A DNA stretch of 64,000 nt from CAWJTV01 sp963845695 (lineage in GTDB: Bacteria > Planctomycetota > Planctomycetia > Isosphaerales > Isosphaeraceae), in assembly GCA_963845695.1 (NCBI GenBank), contig CAWJTQ010000020.1, forward strand, positions 372,001 to 436,000, given 5' to 3'. Shown here piece after piece: positions 22,658 to 32,724 of the stretch. The notes beneath the pieces are model-generated. The model was not told the origin of the DNA. It saw nothing but the letters and a program-made list of their open reading frames with translations, and did not search any database. The position numbers and the translations under genes are program-made. Position 1 is the first letter of the stretch, and each line of letters starts with the position of its first letter.

Positions 22658-22790
22658 GGCGACCCTCGCCATCTGACTGCCTGCGACACCGTGCTCCGTC
22701 GTGAGACTGGGGCCGGATCGAATCCGGTCCAGGCCGCGCGGCTCGCCAGGCTCAAGCCGCGCCCCAGATCCCGTGGCGAGGTCAGTTTGT

Positions 22791-24908
22791 TTATGACGGG
22801 CTACTCTCCTGTATGAGCGGGCCGATCTGCTGGACATTGGACTGGACGACCTGCACGCCGTTGCGATGGCCGATCTCGCGCGCCGACGAGATGAACGTGG
22901 TATTCGTCCGGTGCTTGATGTCCAGATGGCTGATCGGCAGTCCGACCACCTCCGAGTTGGAGATCTGATTGAGCTTGACCAGGGCGAGGTTGCCCGTGTC
23001 GTTGAGGACCAGTCCGTTGGCTGTTCCGCCGCGGATCGATTGGACATCCCCTTGGATGTCGATGAGTGCCGAGCCGGTGAGGTCCGTCCGGAAGTTCCCG
23101 CTCAGGGCGGTGATGAGATCGGGGTCGTCCAGGGTGAGGGACCCGCGCGAACCGAGCGTGGACGGATTGTACAGGGTCACCGTGTTAGTACCGTTTGAGG
23201 CTCCGGTCACCAGGGCGAGGCTGCCGTCCACATTGCCCAGGGCCTCGCCGATCTGGCCCACGGTCGGGGTCGGCTTGACGGTGATGTAATTCCCATGGCT
23301 CTTGATCGCGGTATCGGACACCGCGGTGAACTGATTGAACAGCGAGGTGCCCGAATGGGTGATGCTCACCTGGCCGACACCGATGGTCTGGAGGCCGAGT
23401 TGATACATGTCGGGCTGGAGCGTGTTGAAGTGGGCGGCGATCGTGGCGAACAGGGTCGTCGTGCCCGGTACACCGGTCAGGCCGCCGAGCAGCGTGAACT
23501 CCTGCTGCGGGACGAAGGGCTGGGCCGAGCCGATCCTTTGTTCCGTGCCGCTCTGGAGGCTGGCGCTCAGGTTGATCAACTGGAGCTGATTGGTCGTCGA
23601 ACTCCCCAGCACGGTGGCCGACTCGGTCGAGGCGATCGAGTTGATCGGCACGGTCGTCGTGAATGAGCCTGCCGAGGCACCCGTGGTGGCGTTGTAAGCG
23701 TACACGTTCGTACCCGAGCTGACCAAGACGACGAGCTGGCTGCCGTCGTAGGCGATGCTCAGACCCGCGACCGCCGGATCGCCGGGTACGCTGATCGGCG
23801 CGAAGGTCGGGTCGATCGTCCCAGTGTTCTTGGTGAGGTTGAGGTCGAACCGGACTACCTGGCCGGTCGCGGGATCGTAGCCGAAGACTTTCGAGTCGGT
23901 CAGGAGATCGACCGGTGTCTTCGGGGCTCCGTCAATGGAGTGGGCTTTGAGGATGATCCCCGGCGGAGCAGGGGGCTCGGTCGCCGGCTGTCCCTCGGCC
24001 AGCGTCTCCAGGAGGTTCGGTTGGGGGGTATAACCGCCCGATACCGCAACCAAGGTCTGCGACTGGTTCGGATTGGCGTTGTACGAGGTCGTGATTCCCT
24101 GTGCGGTGGTGATGGATGCCGATTGGCCGGCTTCCAGCGTTGAGGAGGTCCCCAGGTTGAACGAGCCCGTCAGCGTCGAGTTCCCGGTGACGACCGGGAC
24201 GACGGTCGCGCCCGTACCGGTGAAGCTGGTGCCGGCGGTCGAGCCCGTGCCGGAGACCCCGCTCCCCGTGGTCGTGTTGGCGCCGGTGACCGTCCCCGTG
24301 ATGCCGTTGGTCGCACTGGAGCTCGTAAGGGTCGATGCCACCACCCCGAACAACCCGCTCTGCCCACCGGCCGTATTGCCGGGGTTGTTGGGCAAGGTCC
24401 GGTAGGAAGGGGCTGGCGGCAAAGTGCGGAGGTTGACCTGCGTGTTCGGGCCGATCGAATTGAGGATCAGCGAGGTGACGCCCGGCGTCAGATTGATCCT
24501 GCCGCCCGAGACAAGGTTGAAGTCCTGCATCTTCACCGATGCCAGCGGGTTGCCGCCCACCCCGCTCAAGGTGTTGGTCAGGCCGTTCTGTACGAGGATA
24601 CTGTTCAGGATGCTGGCCAAAGGCGCACGGCCACCCCCACCCTGGACTTGCCCCACGATCTTCGAGTATGCATTGGTCGAACCGTACTCGAGTTCCAGCG
24701 CACCGGCGCTGTTGACCGTCGTCCCAGCCAGGTTGCCGACACCGACGATCTTGATGAGGGCGTGGCCACCCGTGGGAGTGGTGTAACGGAACTCCTGGTC
24801 TTTGTGCGAAAAGACGCCGCTGAGGAGCTGGCGCCCCTCCAAGCTTTCCAGGACTGGTCGGGTCCTCTGAGTCCTGATCCTTCGCGCGCTCAACGCCATG
24901 CGCCTCAT
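22791..24908 (-). CDS. LEPR-XLL domain secreted protein with Thr/Ser/Gly-rich linker and beta-propeller-like part
   Basis: The frame is open from 25016, but ATG at 24908 is preceded by GGGAGGG and begins MRRMALSARRIRTQRTRPVL followed at once by ESLEGRQLLSG, the planctomycete LEPR-XLL N-terminal motif found on large exported proteins. After residue 40 come YTTPTGGHALIKIVGVGNLA, a low-complexity Thr/Ser/Gly/Asn segment (about residues 190-270, TGTVTGANTTTGSGVSG), then a region of short strands with 'VFGYDPATGQVVRFDL', 'VYAYNATTGASAGSF' and 'TLYNPSTLGSRGSLTL', consistent with a beta-propeller. The protein of 705 residues is intact. Likely a cell-surface or secreted structural protein. Confidence 0.75.
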   Translation of the reverse strand: MRRMALSARRIRTQRTRPVLESLEGRQLLSGVFSHKDQEFRYTTPTGGHALIKIVGVGNLAGTTVNSAGALELEYGSTNAYSKIVGQVQGGGGRAPLASILNSILVQNGLTNTLSGVGGNPLASVKMQDFNLVSGGRINLTPGVTSLILNSIGPNTQVNLRTLPPAPSYRTLPNNPGNTAGGQSGLFGVVASTLTSSSATNGITGTVTGANTTTGSGVSGTGSTAGTSFTGTGATVVPVVTGNSTLTGSFNLGTSSTLEAGQSASITTAQGITTSYNANPNQSQTLVAVSGGYTPQPNLLETLAEGQPATEPPAPPGIILKAHSIDGAPKTPVDLLTDSKVFGYDPATGQVVRFDLNLTKNTGTIDPTFAPISVPGDPAVAGLSIAYDGSQLVVLVSSGTNVYAYNATTGASAGSFTTTVPINSIASTESATVLGSSTTNQLQLINLSASLQSGTEQRIGSAQPFVPQQEFTLLGGLTGVPGTTTLFATIAAHFNTLQPDMYQLGLQTIGVGQVSITHSGTSLFNQFTAVSDTAIKSHGNYITVKPTPTVGQIGEALGNVDGSLALVTGASNGTNTVTLYNPSTLGSRGSLTLDDPDLITALSGNFRTDLTGSALIDIQGDVQSIRGGTANGLVLNDTGNLALVKLNQISNSEVVGLPISHLDIKHRTNTTFISSAREIGHRNGVQVVQSNVQQIGPLIQESSPS

Positions 24909-25538
24909 CGCAACCCTCCCGATGGCCGGCTCCTGTGGGACCGCGAGTCGCCACATCCCGTGGCGGCCCGGCTGATCGATCCCCCTATTCAATTCGGCAA
25001 ACCGACCCCCGGGCATAACCTGATCTCCGGAGTTTTCCTCGTACCATCTAGATTCTCCATCCCTCCCACTTCCAGGAGGAAGTGGGAGGCCGGTTTCCGA
25101 CCCAGAGCCACGGGTGAGAAAATCCTAAAGTCTTGCCTCGACTTCCTTTGTCCCAATTGAATCGGATGCGAGTTCTCGAGCCCGCGGCGACCCTCGGGCT
25201 GGGAACATCTGGGTCCCGGCGGCATCTTGGTCCACACAAACAGGCCGAAGCGCGACCGATGGCCCTGGTATGTCAGCGTCATGGCCGGTAAACTCGGCAA
25301 GAATCGCGAGTTCCTGAAAGCTCGCAACGGTTGACAGTGCTTCCGGGCATCGAAAGAAGGCCCGAGAGTCGCTGGCCTGAGAACTCTTGAACCGGATGAG
25401 CCTCGCGCGACGGAAAGCTCCGGACGAGCCGCCCCTTTACAGCTCGACGGAAGCTCCTTCCTCACCCGTGACGTCCATCCCCGATCAGGCTCGGTGCCCG
25501 ACTCGAATCGAGAACACGTGACGAAAGGAGACATCCTG
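24909..25538. other. Divergent intergenic region with a 10-bp hairpin
   Basis: The region separates the minus-strand LEPR-XLL gene from a plus-strand secreted-protein gene. CCTCCCACTT (25062-25071) pairs with AAGTGGGAGG (25080-25089) around an 8-base loop, a perfect 10-bp hairpin. No gene is convincing. Minus-strand frames here have Pro/Arg-rich composition typical of non-coding high-GC DNA. Confidence 0.5.
25062..25089. repeat. Perfect 10-bp hairpin (possible dispersed repeat or 5' leader element)
   Basis: Stem CCTCCCACTT/AAGTGGGAGG with loop CCAGGAGG. It lies about 155 bp upstream of the LEPR-XLL start and about 450 bp upstream of the plus-strand gene, so a terminator role is less obvious than for the other hairpins. 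A dispersed intergenic repeat is the simpler reading. Confidence 0.6.
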
Positions 25539-26292
25539 GTGGTGCGCCGCTTAGTGACGCTGACCCTGTCGTTCTGCCTGGTTCTGGCCGTCGGGATCTT
25601 GCAGGTGAGTGCCTCCTTCGGTCAGGCAGACGCCAAGAAGGAGACGCAAACGCCTCCGCCTGCTACCGCCAAGAAGGACGCAGCCAAACCTGACGCGACC
25701 CAGAAGGATACGCCGAAACCCGCGCAGCCGGATGCCAAGACGGCCCCGAAGACTGCTGAGCCCACCAAGGAGGCCACGAAAGCGACCGAGGCCCCGCTGC
25801 CTCCCATTCCGCCGGAGGTCCAGGCCAAGATCGACGCGGCTCGCAAGGCCGTGGCCGAGGCGATCGTGGCCGCTCAAGATGCCGGCCTGGTGGAGACCTC
25901 GATCGATCCGCCGCCGATCCTCGATATCTTGATCATGGGCCGCGCGACCGACGCACGCACCCTCAAGAATCCGCAGTGCCAAGAAGCCGTACGCCGTCAG
26001 CCCCGAGGTCTTCTGCGCCTGGTTCACCGGCTTTGGGAAAATGGAGGGGATCGATTACGTCCATGATGTCCGGATCATGAATCCCAGCGCGGGGCTCAAG
26101 GAATGGTACGAGCAGCGGGCGAATATCTTGACGACGTACATCGCCGAGATCCGCAAAGCCAAGGGCCAGACGGCGACCCCGAAGCCGGCCGCGACCAAGC
26201 CGGCTGAGACCAAGCCGGCTGAGACCAAACCCGCCGCGACCACGAAGCCGGCCGCGACACCGACGAAGACTGAGACACCGACGAAGAAGTAG
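25539..26292 (+). CDS. Secreted Lys/Pro/Ala-rich protein, one frameshift
   Basis: GTG at 25539 (or the next codon) follows AAAGGAG at 25525-25530, and gives VVRRLVTLTLSFCLVLAVGI, a signal peptide. Residues 30-90 are low-complexity KK/PPP/KPA. A helical segment (VQAKIDAARKAVAEAIVAAQ) and LDILIMGRATDARTLKN follow, where a shift near 25970 leads to KKPYAVSPEVFCAWFTGFGK and MEGIDYVHDVRIMN. The C-terminus is a run of repeated TKPAE/TKPAA units. The repeats suit a cell-wall-spanning or disordered tail. Central part unrecognised; about 250 residues. Confidence 0.6.
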
Positions 26293-26798
26293 GCAGTGCT
26301 CCTCACGGGGCGGGAATGATCGGCCGTCGGCCGGATCATGGTCGACGTCGTTCGGCTCGCCCAGTTGGGGGCTGTTGATCTTGATCGGATGCGAGCCGGG
26401 TCGGGAGGCGTGCCTGGTCCGGTCAGCTTCCGGCCGGGTGCGGTCCGCCATGACGATCAGACCGGGGATTTGAAGCTTGGGACGGATTCCTCGGCAGTCG
26501 CGTTCGGCTGCCCACCGATCCGTCGCTTGCAACGCAGCGAGGCGCTCATCAGAATAGACAGACCGGCTTCCCAGTCGTTCGCCGCCCGGAAAAGCTGGTA
26601 GTTGCCAGTTCCCGGTTGCCAGTTAATGAGGACTCGTCGTCGAACGACAACCGGCAACTGGCAACGGATCGTGCGGAGGCGACGCGGTGCGTCTCCCGCT
26701 GCGCCAGCCCCGACTCTTCGCCCGGCGAGTCTGTGCCCGGTCCGGTCGTCGTTCGGCCGCGCCGACCCTTTCCCCGATTCTGATCGAGGCCGCCCGCC
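26293..26798. other. Intergenic region with a long inverted repeat
   Basis: No gene is supported in these 506 bp. An inverted repeat of 18-bp arms at 26601-26618 and 26648-26665, with one mismatch (GTTGCCAGTTCCCGGTTG against its complement) and a 29-base spacer, is the only clear structure. It would form a strong hairpin or is a dispersed palindromic repeat upstream of the c-di-AMP synthase gene. Confidence 0.5.
26601..26665. repeat. 18-bp inverted repeat
   Basis: Arms GTTGCCAGTTCCCGGTTG and CAACCGGCAACTGGCAAC pair at 17 of 18 positions around a 29-base spacer. Within the left arm the short unit GGTTGCCAGTT occurs again after the pairing region, so the element is built from repeats of one motif. 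Confidence 0.7.
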
Positions 26799-27745
26799 GT
26801 GACGCCGAGTGTTGTGTCCAAGGCGATCGCGCCCCCGCCGTTCCTCTCGCTGGCCTGCGAGACCGCCCGCCGCATGGGCGCGGCTGGTGTCCTGATCCTG
26901 CCCGAAGGACCTATGGAATGGGACGTGGTCACGGTGGCCCGCGACGGCGATGTACCGGTGCTCGTGGCCAGTGCGTCGCAACGACAGCTTGAGGCGGTCC
27001 GCAGGGCCGGCCTGATCGCCATTGAAGTCGAGCCGAGCGAGGCAGCCATCTCCGAACGGATCAGCCTGGCTCTGATCGAAGCTGTGGCCAACGACCATCT
27101 CCAGGCCGGCGCACGGGTCGTCGTCGTCTATTCCGGCTTTGAGGCCGAGGCGATCGACTCCCTGAGCGTCATCCGCCTGGGCGAACACCTCGAACGGCTG
27201 ACCGCGCGCGATCTGAGGGAGCTGGAGACCACGGTCCCCTTCGAGACGCTCAAGGCCGTCGTGGACGTGGCCGTCGAGATCGGGCGGGAAGGTCGCGAGG
27301 GGAAACCGGTCGGGTCCCTCATCGTCGTCGGCGACTGCGCCACGTCATGACCCGGACTCGCCCGATCGGCTTCGACCCGTTCAAGGGCTACCGACGCAAG
27401 GAACGCAACGTCCGCGACTTCCGCGTCCGCGAGGCCATCAAGGAGATCGCGCAGCTCGATGGGGCGTTCATCGTGGCCCGCGACGGTACAGTCGAAGCCG
27501 CCTGCCGGCTCATCGATGCACCCATGACCGGACTGACCCTCCCCAAGGGCCTGGGCACGCGCCACTGGGCCGCCGCGGCGATTACCGAGGCCACCAGCGC
27601 CCTGGCCGTTGTCGTCAGCCAGTCCAACGGCACCGTCCGGCTGTTCCAGAACGGCGAGGTCATCCTCCGCATCGCCCCGATGCGACACGCCCGGGCCATG
27701 AAATGGCAGGATGCCGAGACCGAGCCGATGCCCTCGGGATCCTGA
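26799..27745 (+). CDS. Diadenylate cyclase, CdaZ/DisA_N type, one frameshift
   Basis: GTG at 26799 follows GAGG. The first about 130 residues (ETARRMGAAGVLILPEG, VANDHLQAGARVVVVYSGF) resemble the pyruvate-kinase C-terminal-like domain that precedes the cyclase in CdaZ-type enzymes. The diadenylate cyclase (DAC) domain follows: PVGSLIVVGD, then PIGFDPFKGYRRKERNVRDF, LDGAFIVARDGTV (DGA motif) and LPKGLGTRHWAAAAITEATS. A missing base near 27329, right after VVGD, splits it. DAC domains join two ATP into c-di-AMP using DGA and RHR motifs; here RHR reads RHW. Cytoplasmic, about 315 residues. It is convergent with the sulfatase gene, 16 bp away. Confidence 0.8.
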
Positions 27746-27761
27746 CACCGACTTTGCTGTG

Positions 27762-29343
27762 TCAATCCGGAGCGGGACTGCGCCGGAGATTGACATGGAC
27801 ATCGTTCCGGAGCGACTTCCCGGGCGTGCTTCGTCCCTCGGAGACGTATCGCTCCAAGAGCCGGGTGAGGCGATTGACGATCTCGGGATGATCGGCCTGG
27901 ACGTTCCGCCGCTCGCCCCGATCCCGCGCCAGGTCGTAAAGCTGGACCGGCGGCAAGCCCTCGGCCGCGGCCGAGCCCGGCCGCGGCGTGCTCCAGCCCC
28001 CTGAGTCGGGGCACAGGATCAGTTTCCAGGCGCCCTGCCGAATCGCGAACGACCCGAAGATCGAGTGATGGACCGTGGCCTCGCGGACCGGACCGGAAGC
28101 CGTCCCGAGCAGGTCGGGCAGGATGCTGACGCTGTCGCCTCCCACGTCGCCCGGCCGCGCGTCGCCGACGATCGCCGCAACGGTCGCCATCAGGTCGGTC
28201 AGGCAGATCGTATCGTTGCAGGTCGAACCTGCCCTCACATGGCCGGACCACCGGGCGATGAAGGGGATGCGATGGCCGCCTTCGAAGATGTCGGCCTTGC
28301 AACCTCGGAACGGACCGCTCGGATGGTGACCTAGCCGTGCCAGGGCGGCAAAGTCGGCGGACGGCGAGCAGCCGTTGTCGCTGGTCACGATCACCATCGT
28401 GTTGTCTCCCAGACCATAGAGGTCCAGCGCCCGGATCACCTGGCCGACCACGGCGTCCACCTGAGCCACGAAGTCGCCGTATGGACCCAGCCCGGTCCGG
28501 CCGCGGAAGTCATCGCTTGGGACGATCGGCGTGTGCGGGGCCGTCAGGGCCAGATAGAGGAAGAACGGGCGGCGTTCGGCGTCAGCGAATCGAGTGCCCA
28601 GATAGGAAACCGCCTCCCGCGCCAATACCGGTAGGACGTTCGCAGCCTCGAAGTCCCTCTGAGCCGGTCCCTTGCGGATATAGGTTTTCTCTGTCGTGGG
28701 TACGCCGACGCAACGATCGCCGCGGAGGAAGATGTAGGGCGGCATGTCGAGCGCAGCCACTGATGCCGAAGAACCGGTCAAATCCCAGAGACGTCGGGCC
28801 GCCGGAGAAAGGCCGGTCGTAGCGGACTGTCGAGATGTCTTCGACCGGATCGGGCCAATCGACGAAGATTGCGGGACTCGACGTCGCCCAGCCCAGGCCG
28901 AGGTGCCACTTGCCGATGCAGGCGGTGTGGTAGCCGTGACGCCGGAGGAGTGAGGCGACGGTCAGGCGTCTGGCCTCGATCAGGGGTGGCGAGTACCCGC
29001 TGAGGACGGTCTGCTGGAGCCGCGACCGCCAGGCGTAGCGGCCGGTGAGAATGCCGTAGCGGGTGGGCGTGCAGACCGCCGAGCCGCTATGGGCGTCGGT
29101 GAAGCGCATCCCCTGCGCCGCAAGGCGGTCGATGTGCGGTGTGGGGATCTTCCCGGCCCGATTGAAGCAATGGACATCACCATAGCCCAGGTCGTCGGCC
29201 AGGATGTAGACGATATTGGGCCGTTCCGGTCCGTTCGAGGCAGCCGCGGAGTGATCAACACCAAGTAGGATCAGCAGGCCCACGATGACAGTGATTTGAG
29301 CGCTGGGCGAGGATCGTCGGAGCATCGTCAAGCAATGTCTCAT
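27762..29343 (-). CDS. Secreted sulfatase (arylsulfatase-like), one frameshift
   Basis: ATG at 29343 follows GGAGG by five bases, and MRHCLTMLRRSSPSAQITV-type residues begin a signal peptide ending in SAAAS. The N-terminal metal site is NIVYILADDLGYGDV, and the formylglycine motif is CTPTRYGILTGRY (Cys-type, C-x-P-x-R). A break near 28765 joins GFDRFFGISG to DMPPYIFLRGDRCVGVPT, then FFLYLALTAPHTPIVPSDDF, TSDNGCSPSA and GHRIPFIARW. The protein has about 527 residues after repair. Planctomycetes encode many such enzymes for removing sulfate from polysaccharides. Substrate not predictable here. Confidence 0.92.
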
Positions 29344-29418
29344 AGCGGCCTCCGGGAGCGACGAACTCAACTGTGATCGCGAGTCGGAACGGGAGAGCGA
29401 CAACGCGCGGACAGAACT

Positions 29419-30057
29419 TCACGCCTTCGCCGGAACGAACTGCCGCGCCCAGACCGCGTCGCTCGCCGAGAGGCTCGGTTCCGGCTCGCCGTTGTAGATG
29501 AAGTGCTCATAGCCGGGACCATCGTAGGCCCGGTGCAGCACCTCCTGGAGATCGACCCGAGCGGCGACGTCCGGAGACCGCAGTGGGATCGGGATGACCG
29601 GCAGCCGGTCCTGAAGCGGGATGGGCCAGAAGTCCGCGGCCGGCCGCTTTTCGGTTCGACTGACCATCACGGAATAGTCGCACCTGGGCCGGCCCTCTTG
29701 TGGCATGGGTGTCCAACCACGCAGAAGGTCGATTTCGACCAGGTGGGCGGGGCTTCGGAGCAACTCGCGGCGCTTGGCAAGATACGACTCGCGGTCGTCC
29801 CCGGCTCGCTTGTTCGACGGGCTCAACAACTCGATCACGGTCACCAGCTCGCGACCCTGGCGGTCCCGGACTTCCAGGTACGGCACGTGCTCGACGTCTT
29901 GCTCCGGCCGCATGTGTTCCTCGAGCCGGACGACGTACTTCGGCCCGACCTGCGGGTCCATCAGCCGACGCAAGGCCGACAGGAACTCCGTGTGAAAGTC
30001 GAGCCAGTGATCCGTCTGCTCGAAGTAGGGGTTCATCCCCGGAAACGGTGATGGCAC
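29419..30057 (-). CDS. DUF4058 family protein, shorter than usual
   Basis: GTG at 30057 is preceded by AGGAG and gives (V)PSPFPGMNPYFEQTDHWLDF, the family N-terminus. The rest matches: DPQVGPKYVVRLEEHM, YLEVRDRQGRELVTVIELLS, SPSNKRAGDDRESYLAKRRE, VEIDLLRG, DYSVMVSRTEKRP and PLQDRLPVIPIPL. The product is 212 residues. From memory, family members are nearer 250, and the segment after 'VRLEEHMRPEQDVEHV' appears to lack the usual intervening part, so an internal deletion is possible. Function of DUF4058 is unknown; it is common in planctomycetes and cyanobacteria. Confidence 0.8.
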   Translation of the reverse strand: MPSPFPGMNPYFEQTDHWLDFHTEFLSALRRLMDPQVGPKYVVRLEEHMRPEQDVEHVPYLEVRDRQGRELVTVIELLSPSNKRAGDDRESYLAKRRELLRSPAHLVEIDLLRGWTPMPQEGRPRCDYSVMVSRTEKRPAADFWPIPLQDRLPVIPIPLRSPDVAARVDLQEVLHRAYDGPGYEHFIYNGEPEPSLSASDAVWARQFVPAKA

Positions 30058-30230
30058 GATGCAACTCCTGGACGCGTCGGGCGATAACGGACCTTCTTCC
30101 TTGCGGCTCCTACTCGACTCGAAGATCGCACGAAACCGTTGCTCCTGACCAAGAGGTTGCGAGTGCGCTCTGGCGCCTGTCGAGGGTGAGCGGACCGGAT
30201 TCCGCTTCGAGTCCATTGTTCGCACGCTCA

Positions 30231-30587
30231 CTAGGACTTCGCCCCCCGCGCCTTCACCGTCGCCGCATCCAATCCCTGGAGCTGCTCCGGCCCGATGACG
30301 CAACGATGGCCCAGGTCGGCGATCAGGCAACCCGTCTCCCTCCGCATCCGCAGTGCGAATTCCTCGGAAATCCGGTTGGTCCATCCTCCCAGCCACGGCA
30401 CGACGACATATCCATCCTCGAACCGCACCCTGCGCACTCCCAGGGTCGGATGGCCTTCAGCGTCGGTGCCACCGAGTTCCTTCAGGAGACGATCGACGAC
30501 ATCCCTTTCGAGCGGCTTGATGACGGTCCTCCGGCGCTCGCGGATGCCGGCGGGATCGAGATGGCCGATGGTCAAGTCGTGAATCAT
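30231..30587 (-). CDS. Hypothetical protein, coupled to upstream gene
   Basis: The 118-residue protein MIHDLTIGHLDPAGIRERRR has SEEFALRMRRETGCLIADLG near its C-terminus. No family is recognised. Its ATG overlaps the stop of the upstream gene (30584) by 4 bp, so the two are likely translated together. The central VRFEDGYVVVPWLGGWTNRI suggests a small beta-rich fold. Expression is likely from the promoter of the 31194 gene. Confidence 0.5.
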   Translation of the reverse strand: MIHDLTIGHLDPAGIRERRRTVIKPLERDVVDRLLKELGGTDAEGHPTLGVRRVRFEDGYVVVPWLGGWTNRISEEFALRMRRETGCLIADLGHRCVIGPEQLQGLDAATVKARGAKS

Positions 30588-31194
30588 TGCGAACTCTCCG
30601 GCGATATACCGAGCTCAGCCATCGCCCTCAGAATGAGCCTCGCTCCCTCCGTGACCGGGCGCGGTGTATCCGGCGCCTGTGCGAGGGCGGCCGCGTGCGC
30701 CGCGTCGAAACCCTGGCCTTCCGCCACTTCCAAGCCCTCGATGTCCTCGTGGACGATCACGGCATCCATTCTATCTCGTAAACGGCCCTTCTCCCAGACT
30801 TCTGAGATCCGCGGGCCGAACCTCCGGGCGAGCAACTTCGGGTTGAGGACGCCACTGTTCAGGTTAATTCGGGCCCCGGGCGAATTCTCGCCGCCCGTCC
30901 GCTCCTGGGGAAAAAGGCGGCGTGCCTGAATTCGAAGTCGATGTCGTACGCTCCGATGCGACTGTCTGGGATGCCCAACTCGCGCATCCGTCTGCGGCTG
31001 TAGCCCTCCAGCGGTTCATAGTAGCGGAGGGCGAAATCCTCCGCGTGGTGGACCGGATCGGCAGGGATGGGCTCCGGAGGGGCGACGTTCCTACGGCCGA
31101 CTCCGGTATGCGAAATGGGCTCGCGAGGACGGAGGCTGCTCAGGATGCCCTGCGCACACGCCTTGATCCGAGCAATGTATTCCCGTGCATCCAT
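30584..31194 (-). CDS. Hypothetical protein, one frameshift at a homopolymer
   Basis: ATG at 31194 gives MDAREYIARIKACAQGILSS. Near 30911 the run TTTTTCCCC causes a frame change: FEFRHAAFFP continues as QERTGGENSPGARINLNSGV and LNPKLLARRFGPRISEVWEK, and ends GISPESSQ. Read as one gene it is about 203 residues. VIVHEDIEGLEVAEGQGFDA and AEDFALRYYEPLEGYSRRRM are readable helical segments, but I recognise no family. It may have co-evolved with the 4-bp-overlapping downstream gene. The break at a homopolymer points to a base-calling error. Confidence 0.5.
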
Positions 31195-31568
31195 TCGATC
31201 AGCGTAACCAGGTCAGCCTGGCGAGTCGAGTATGTGATACCCCACAACTATTTCCGACAAACGACCCGGCGGGAGTTGAACCTGCGATCTCCGCCGCGAA
31301 TCAGTCCGAATCCGCACGGTCGGCAGCCCGGGACGCCTGGACCATTGGTGCGCGTCTTGATATCGCCCAGCCGATCGGTTGGAATATCCGGCGAGGGACG
31401 TCGCGTTCGGGCGATCCGGCGCGTTGGGTCGCCCCGGACCGGGGGCATGTCCGCTGACGTCGCCTCTGAGAATGGCCTTCTCTTGAACAATCAGGGTTCA
31501 CCGACCCAGAAGCCTGGAACCGGGGAGAACGACGATGGACGGAAATCGCGAGAGCTCGGATCATCGCG
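31195..31568. other. Divergent intergenic region with tRNA-arm-like sequence
   Basis: Between divergent genes; no gene supported. Around 31272-31330, read on the minus strand, GCAGGTTCAACTCCCGC looks like a tRNA T arm and the next bases resemble an acceptor strand, but no D arm, anticodon arm or matching 5' acceptor fits. It may be a remnant. Confidence 0.35.
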
Positions 31569-32671
31569 ATGCTCGGGATGCTCGCGATCGTCGGTAACTT
31601 CGCTCCGGGGCGGGCTCAGGCCGGAGATGAGGCCCGCTGGGACGGAAAGTCCGCGGCGAAGTATCTCGACTGCGCGCCACGGAGTGGGCCAAGTTCGGGG
31701 GCGCCAACCGGGGTCAGGGTAAGGACAAGGTCTCCTGCGTCAGTTGCCATACGATGCTGTCGTACGCCCTGGGCCGGCCCGCGGCTCGCCACCTGGAAGG
31801 CGACAATCGGCCAACTGCCCAGGAGGATCGGATGCTGGAGCACGTCCGGCGCCGGGTCGCGAACTGGAAAGACCTCGACACCCCGCGGTTCAAGCTCTCC
31901 TACGACCACGACGCGAAAAAGAAGCTCGAATCGTGGGGCACCGAGTCGGTCTTGAACGCCTTGCTTCTCTCCTTGAATGACCGCCGACTCGGGCTCAAGG
32001 CTCCGAGCGATTCGACGCGCGACGCACTCCACAACCTCTGGGCAAAGCAGCAGGTCAACGGCCCCGACGCCGGATCCTGGGACTGGCTCGACTTCGGTCT
32101 CCGTCCCTGGGAGGCCAGCGAGGCTCGCTACTATGGTGCGATGCTGGCCGCCATCGCGGTGGGTTCGGCGCCCGGCTACCTCAACGCCAAGCTGGACCCA
32201 GAAACGCAGGCCGGGGTCGACCGGCTCCGCCGGTACGTTCGCGGCCACGTCGAGAAACAGAACCTTCACAACCGCATCTGGACGCTCTGGGCTTCGACGC
32301 TCGTCAACGGCCTCCTGACCGGCGTCGAGCGGGACCGGATCGTCAGTCAGGTCTTCGCAAAGCAACAGGAGAATGGTGGCTGGAGCCTGCCGTCATTCGG
32401 TGAGTTCAAGCGGCAGGATAATACCCCGCAGGAGACCGGACCGGACGGATACGCGACCGGTTTGACTCTGCACGCCCTCCAGCTCGCCGGAGTCCCCAAG
32501 GATCACCCCAAGATCGCCAAGGGGCTGGCGTGGCTGCGGACCCACCAGCAGGATTCGGGGGCCTGGATCGGATACTCGCTCAACAAACGCCGCGACCCGG
32601 ATTCACACGCCGGCAAGTTCATGACCGACGCCTCGACGGCGTTCGCCCTCCTCGCTCTCGATCACCCCTGA
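31569..32671 (+). CDS. Terpene-cyclase/prenyltransferase-like alpha/alpha-toroid protein with CxxCH motif, one frameshift
   Basis: The start is probably near 31569 (MLGMLAIVGNFAPGRAQAGD, a signal peptide). A shift near 31675 joins SAAKYLD to a segment with GQGKDKVSCVSCHTMLSYA, a heme-type CxxCH. After it come repeated toroid elements: NLWAKQQVNGPDAGSWDWLD, RLRRYVRGHVEKQNLHNRIW, VFAKQQENGGWSLPSF and AWLRTHQQDSGAWIGYSLNK. These match the prenyltransferase/squalene-oxidase repeats (QxxxGxW) of squalene-hopene cyclase relatives, but the family DxDD acid motif is not visible. The exported product of about 367 residues lies just upstream of the GH116 gene (53 bp). Function is uncertain; a periplasmic heme-binding scaffold is one reading. 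Confidence 0.65.
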
Positions 32672-32724
32672 CCGTTTCGGCCTCGTCGTTCCGACACGTC
32701 CTGGGAGCGAGTCTGGAAATCGCA

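Noticed and set aside
24989..25534. Minus-strand frame of about 180 codons upstream of the LEPR-XLL gene
   Set aside because: Arg/Pro/Ser-rich composition with no ribosome-binding site and no family-like segment; it also covers the hairpin at 25062.
31262..31345. Possible tRNA on the minus strand (T-arm-like GCAGGTTCAACTCCCGC)
   Set aside because: One mismatch in the T stem, no fitting D arm, anticodon arm or 5' acceptor within 80 bases. It may be a remnant but cannot be supported as a gene.
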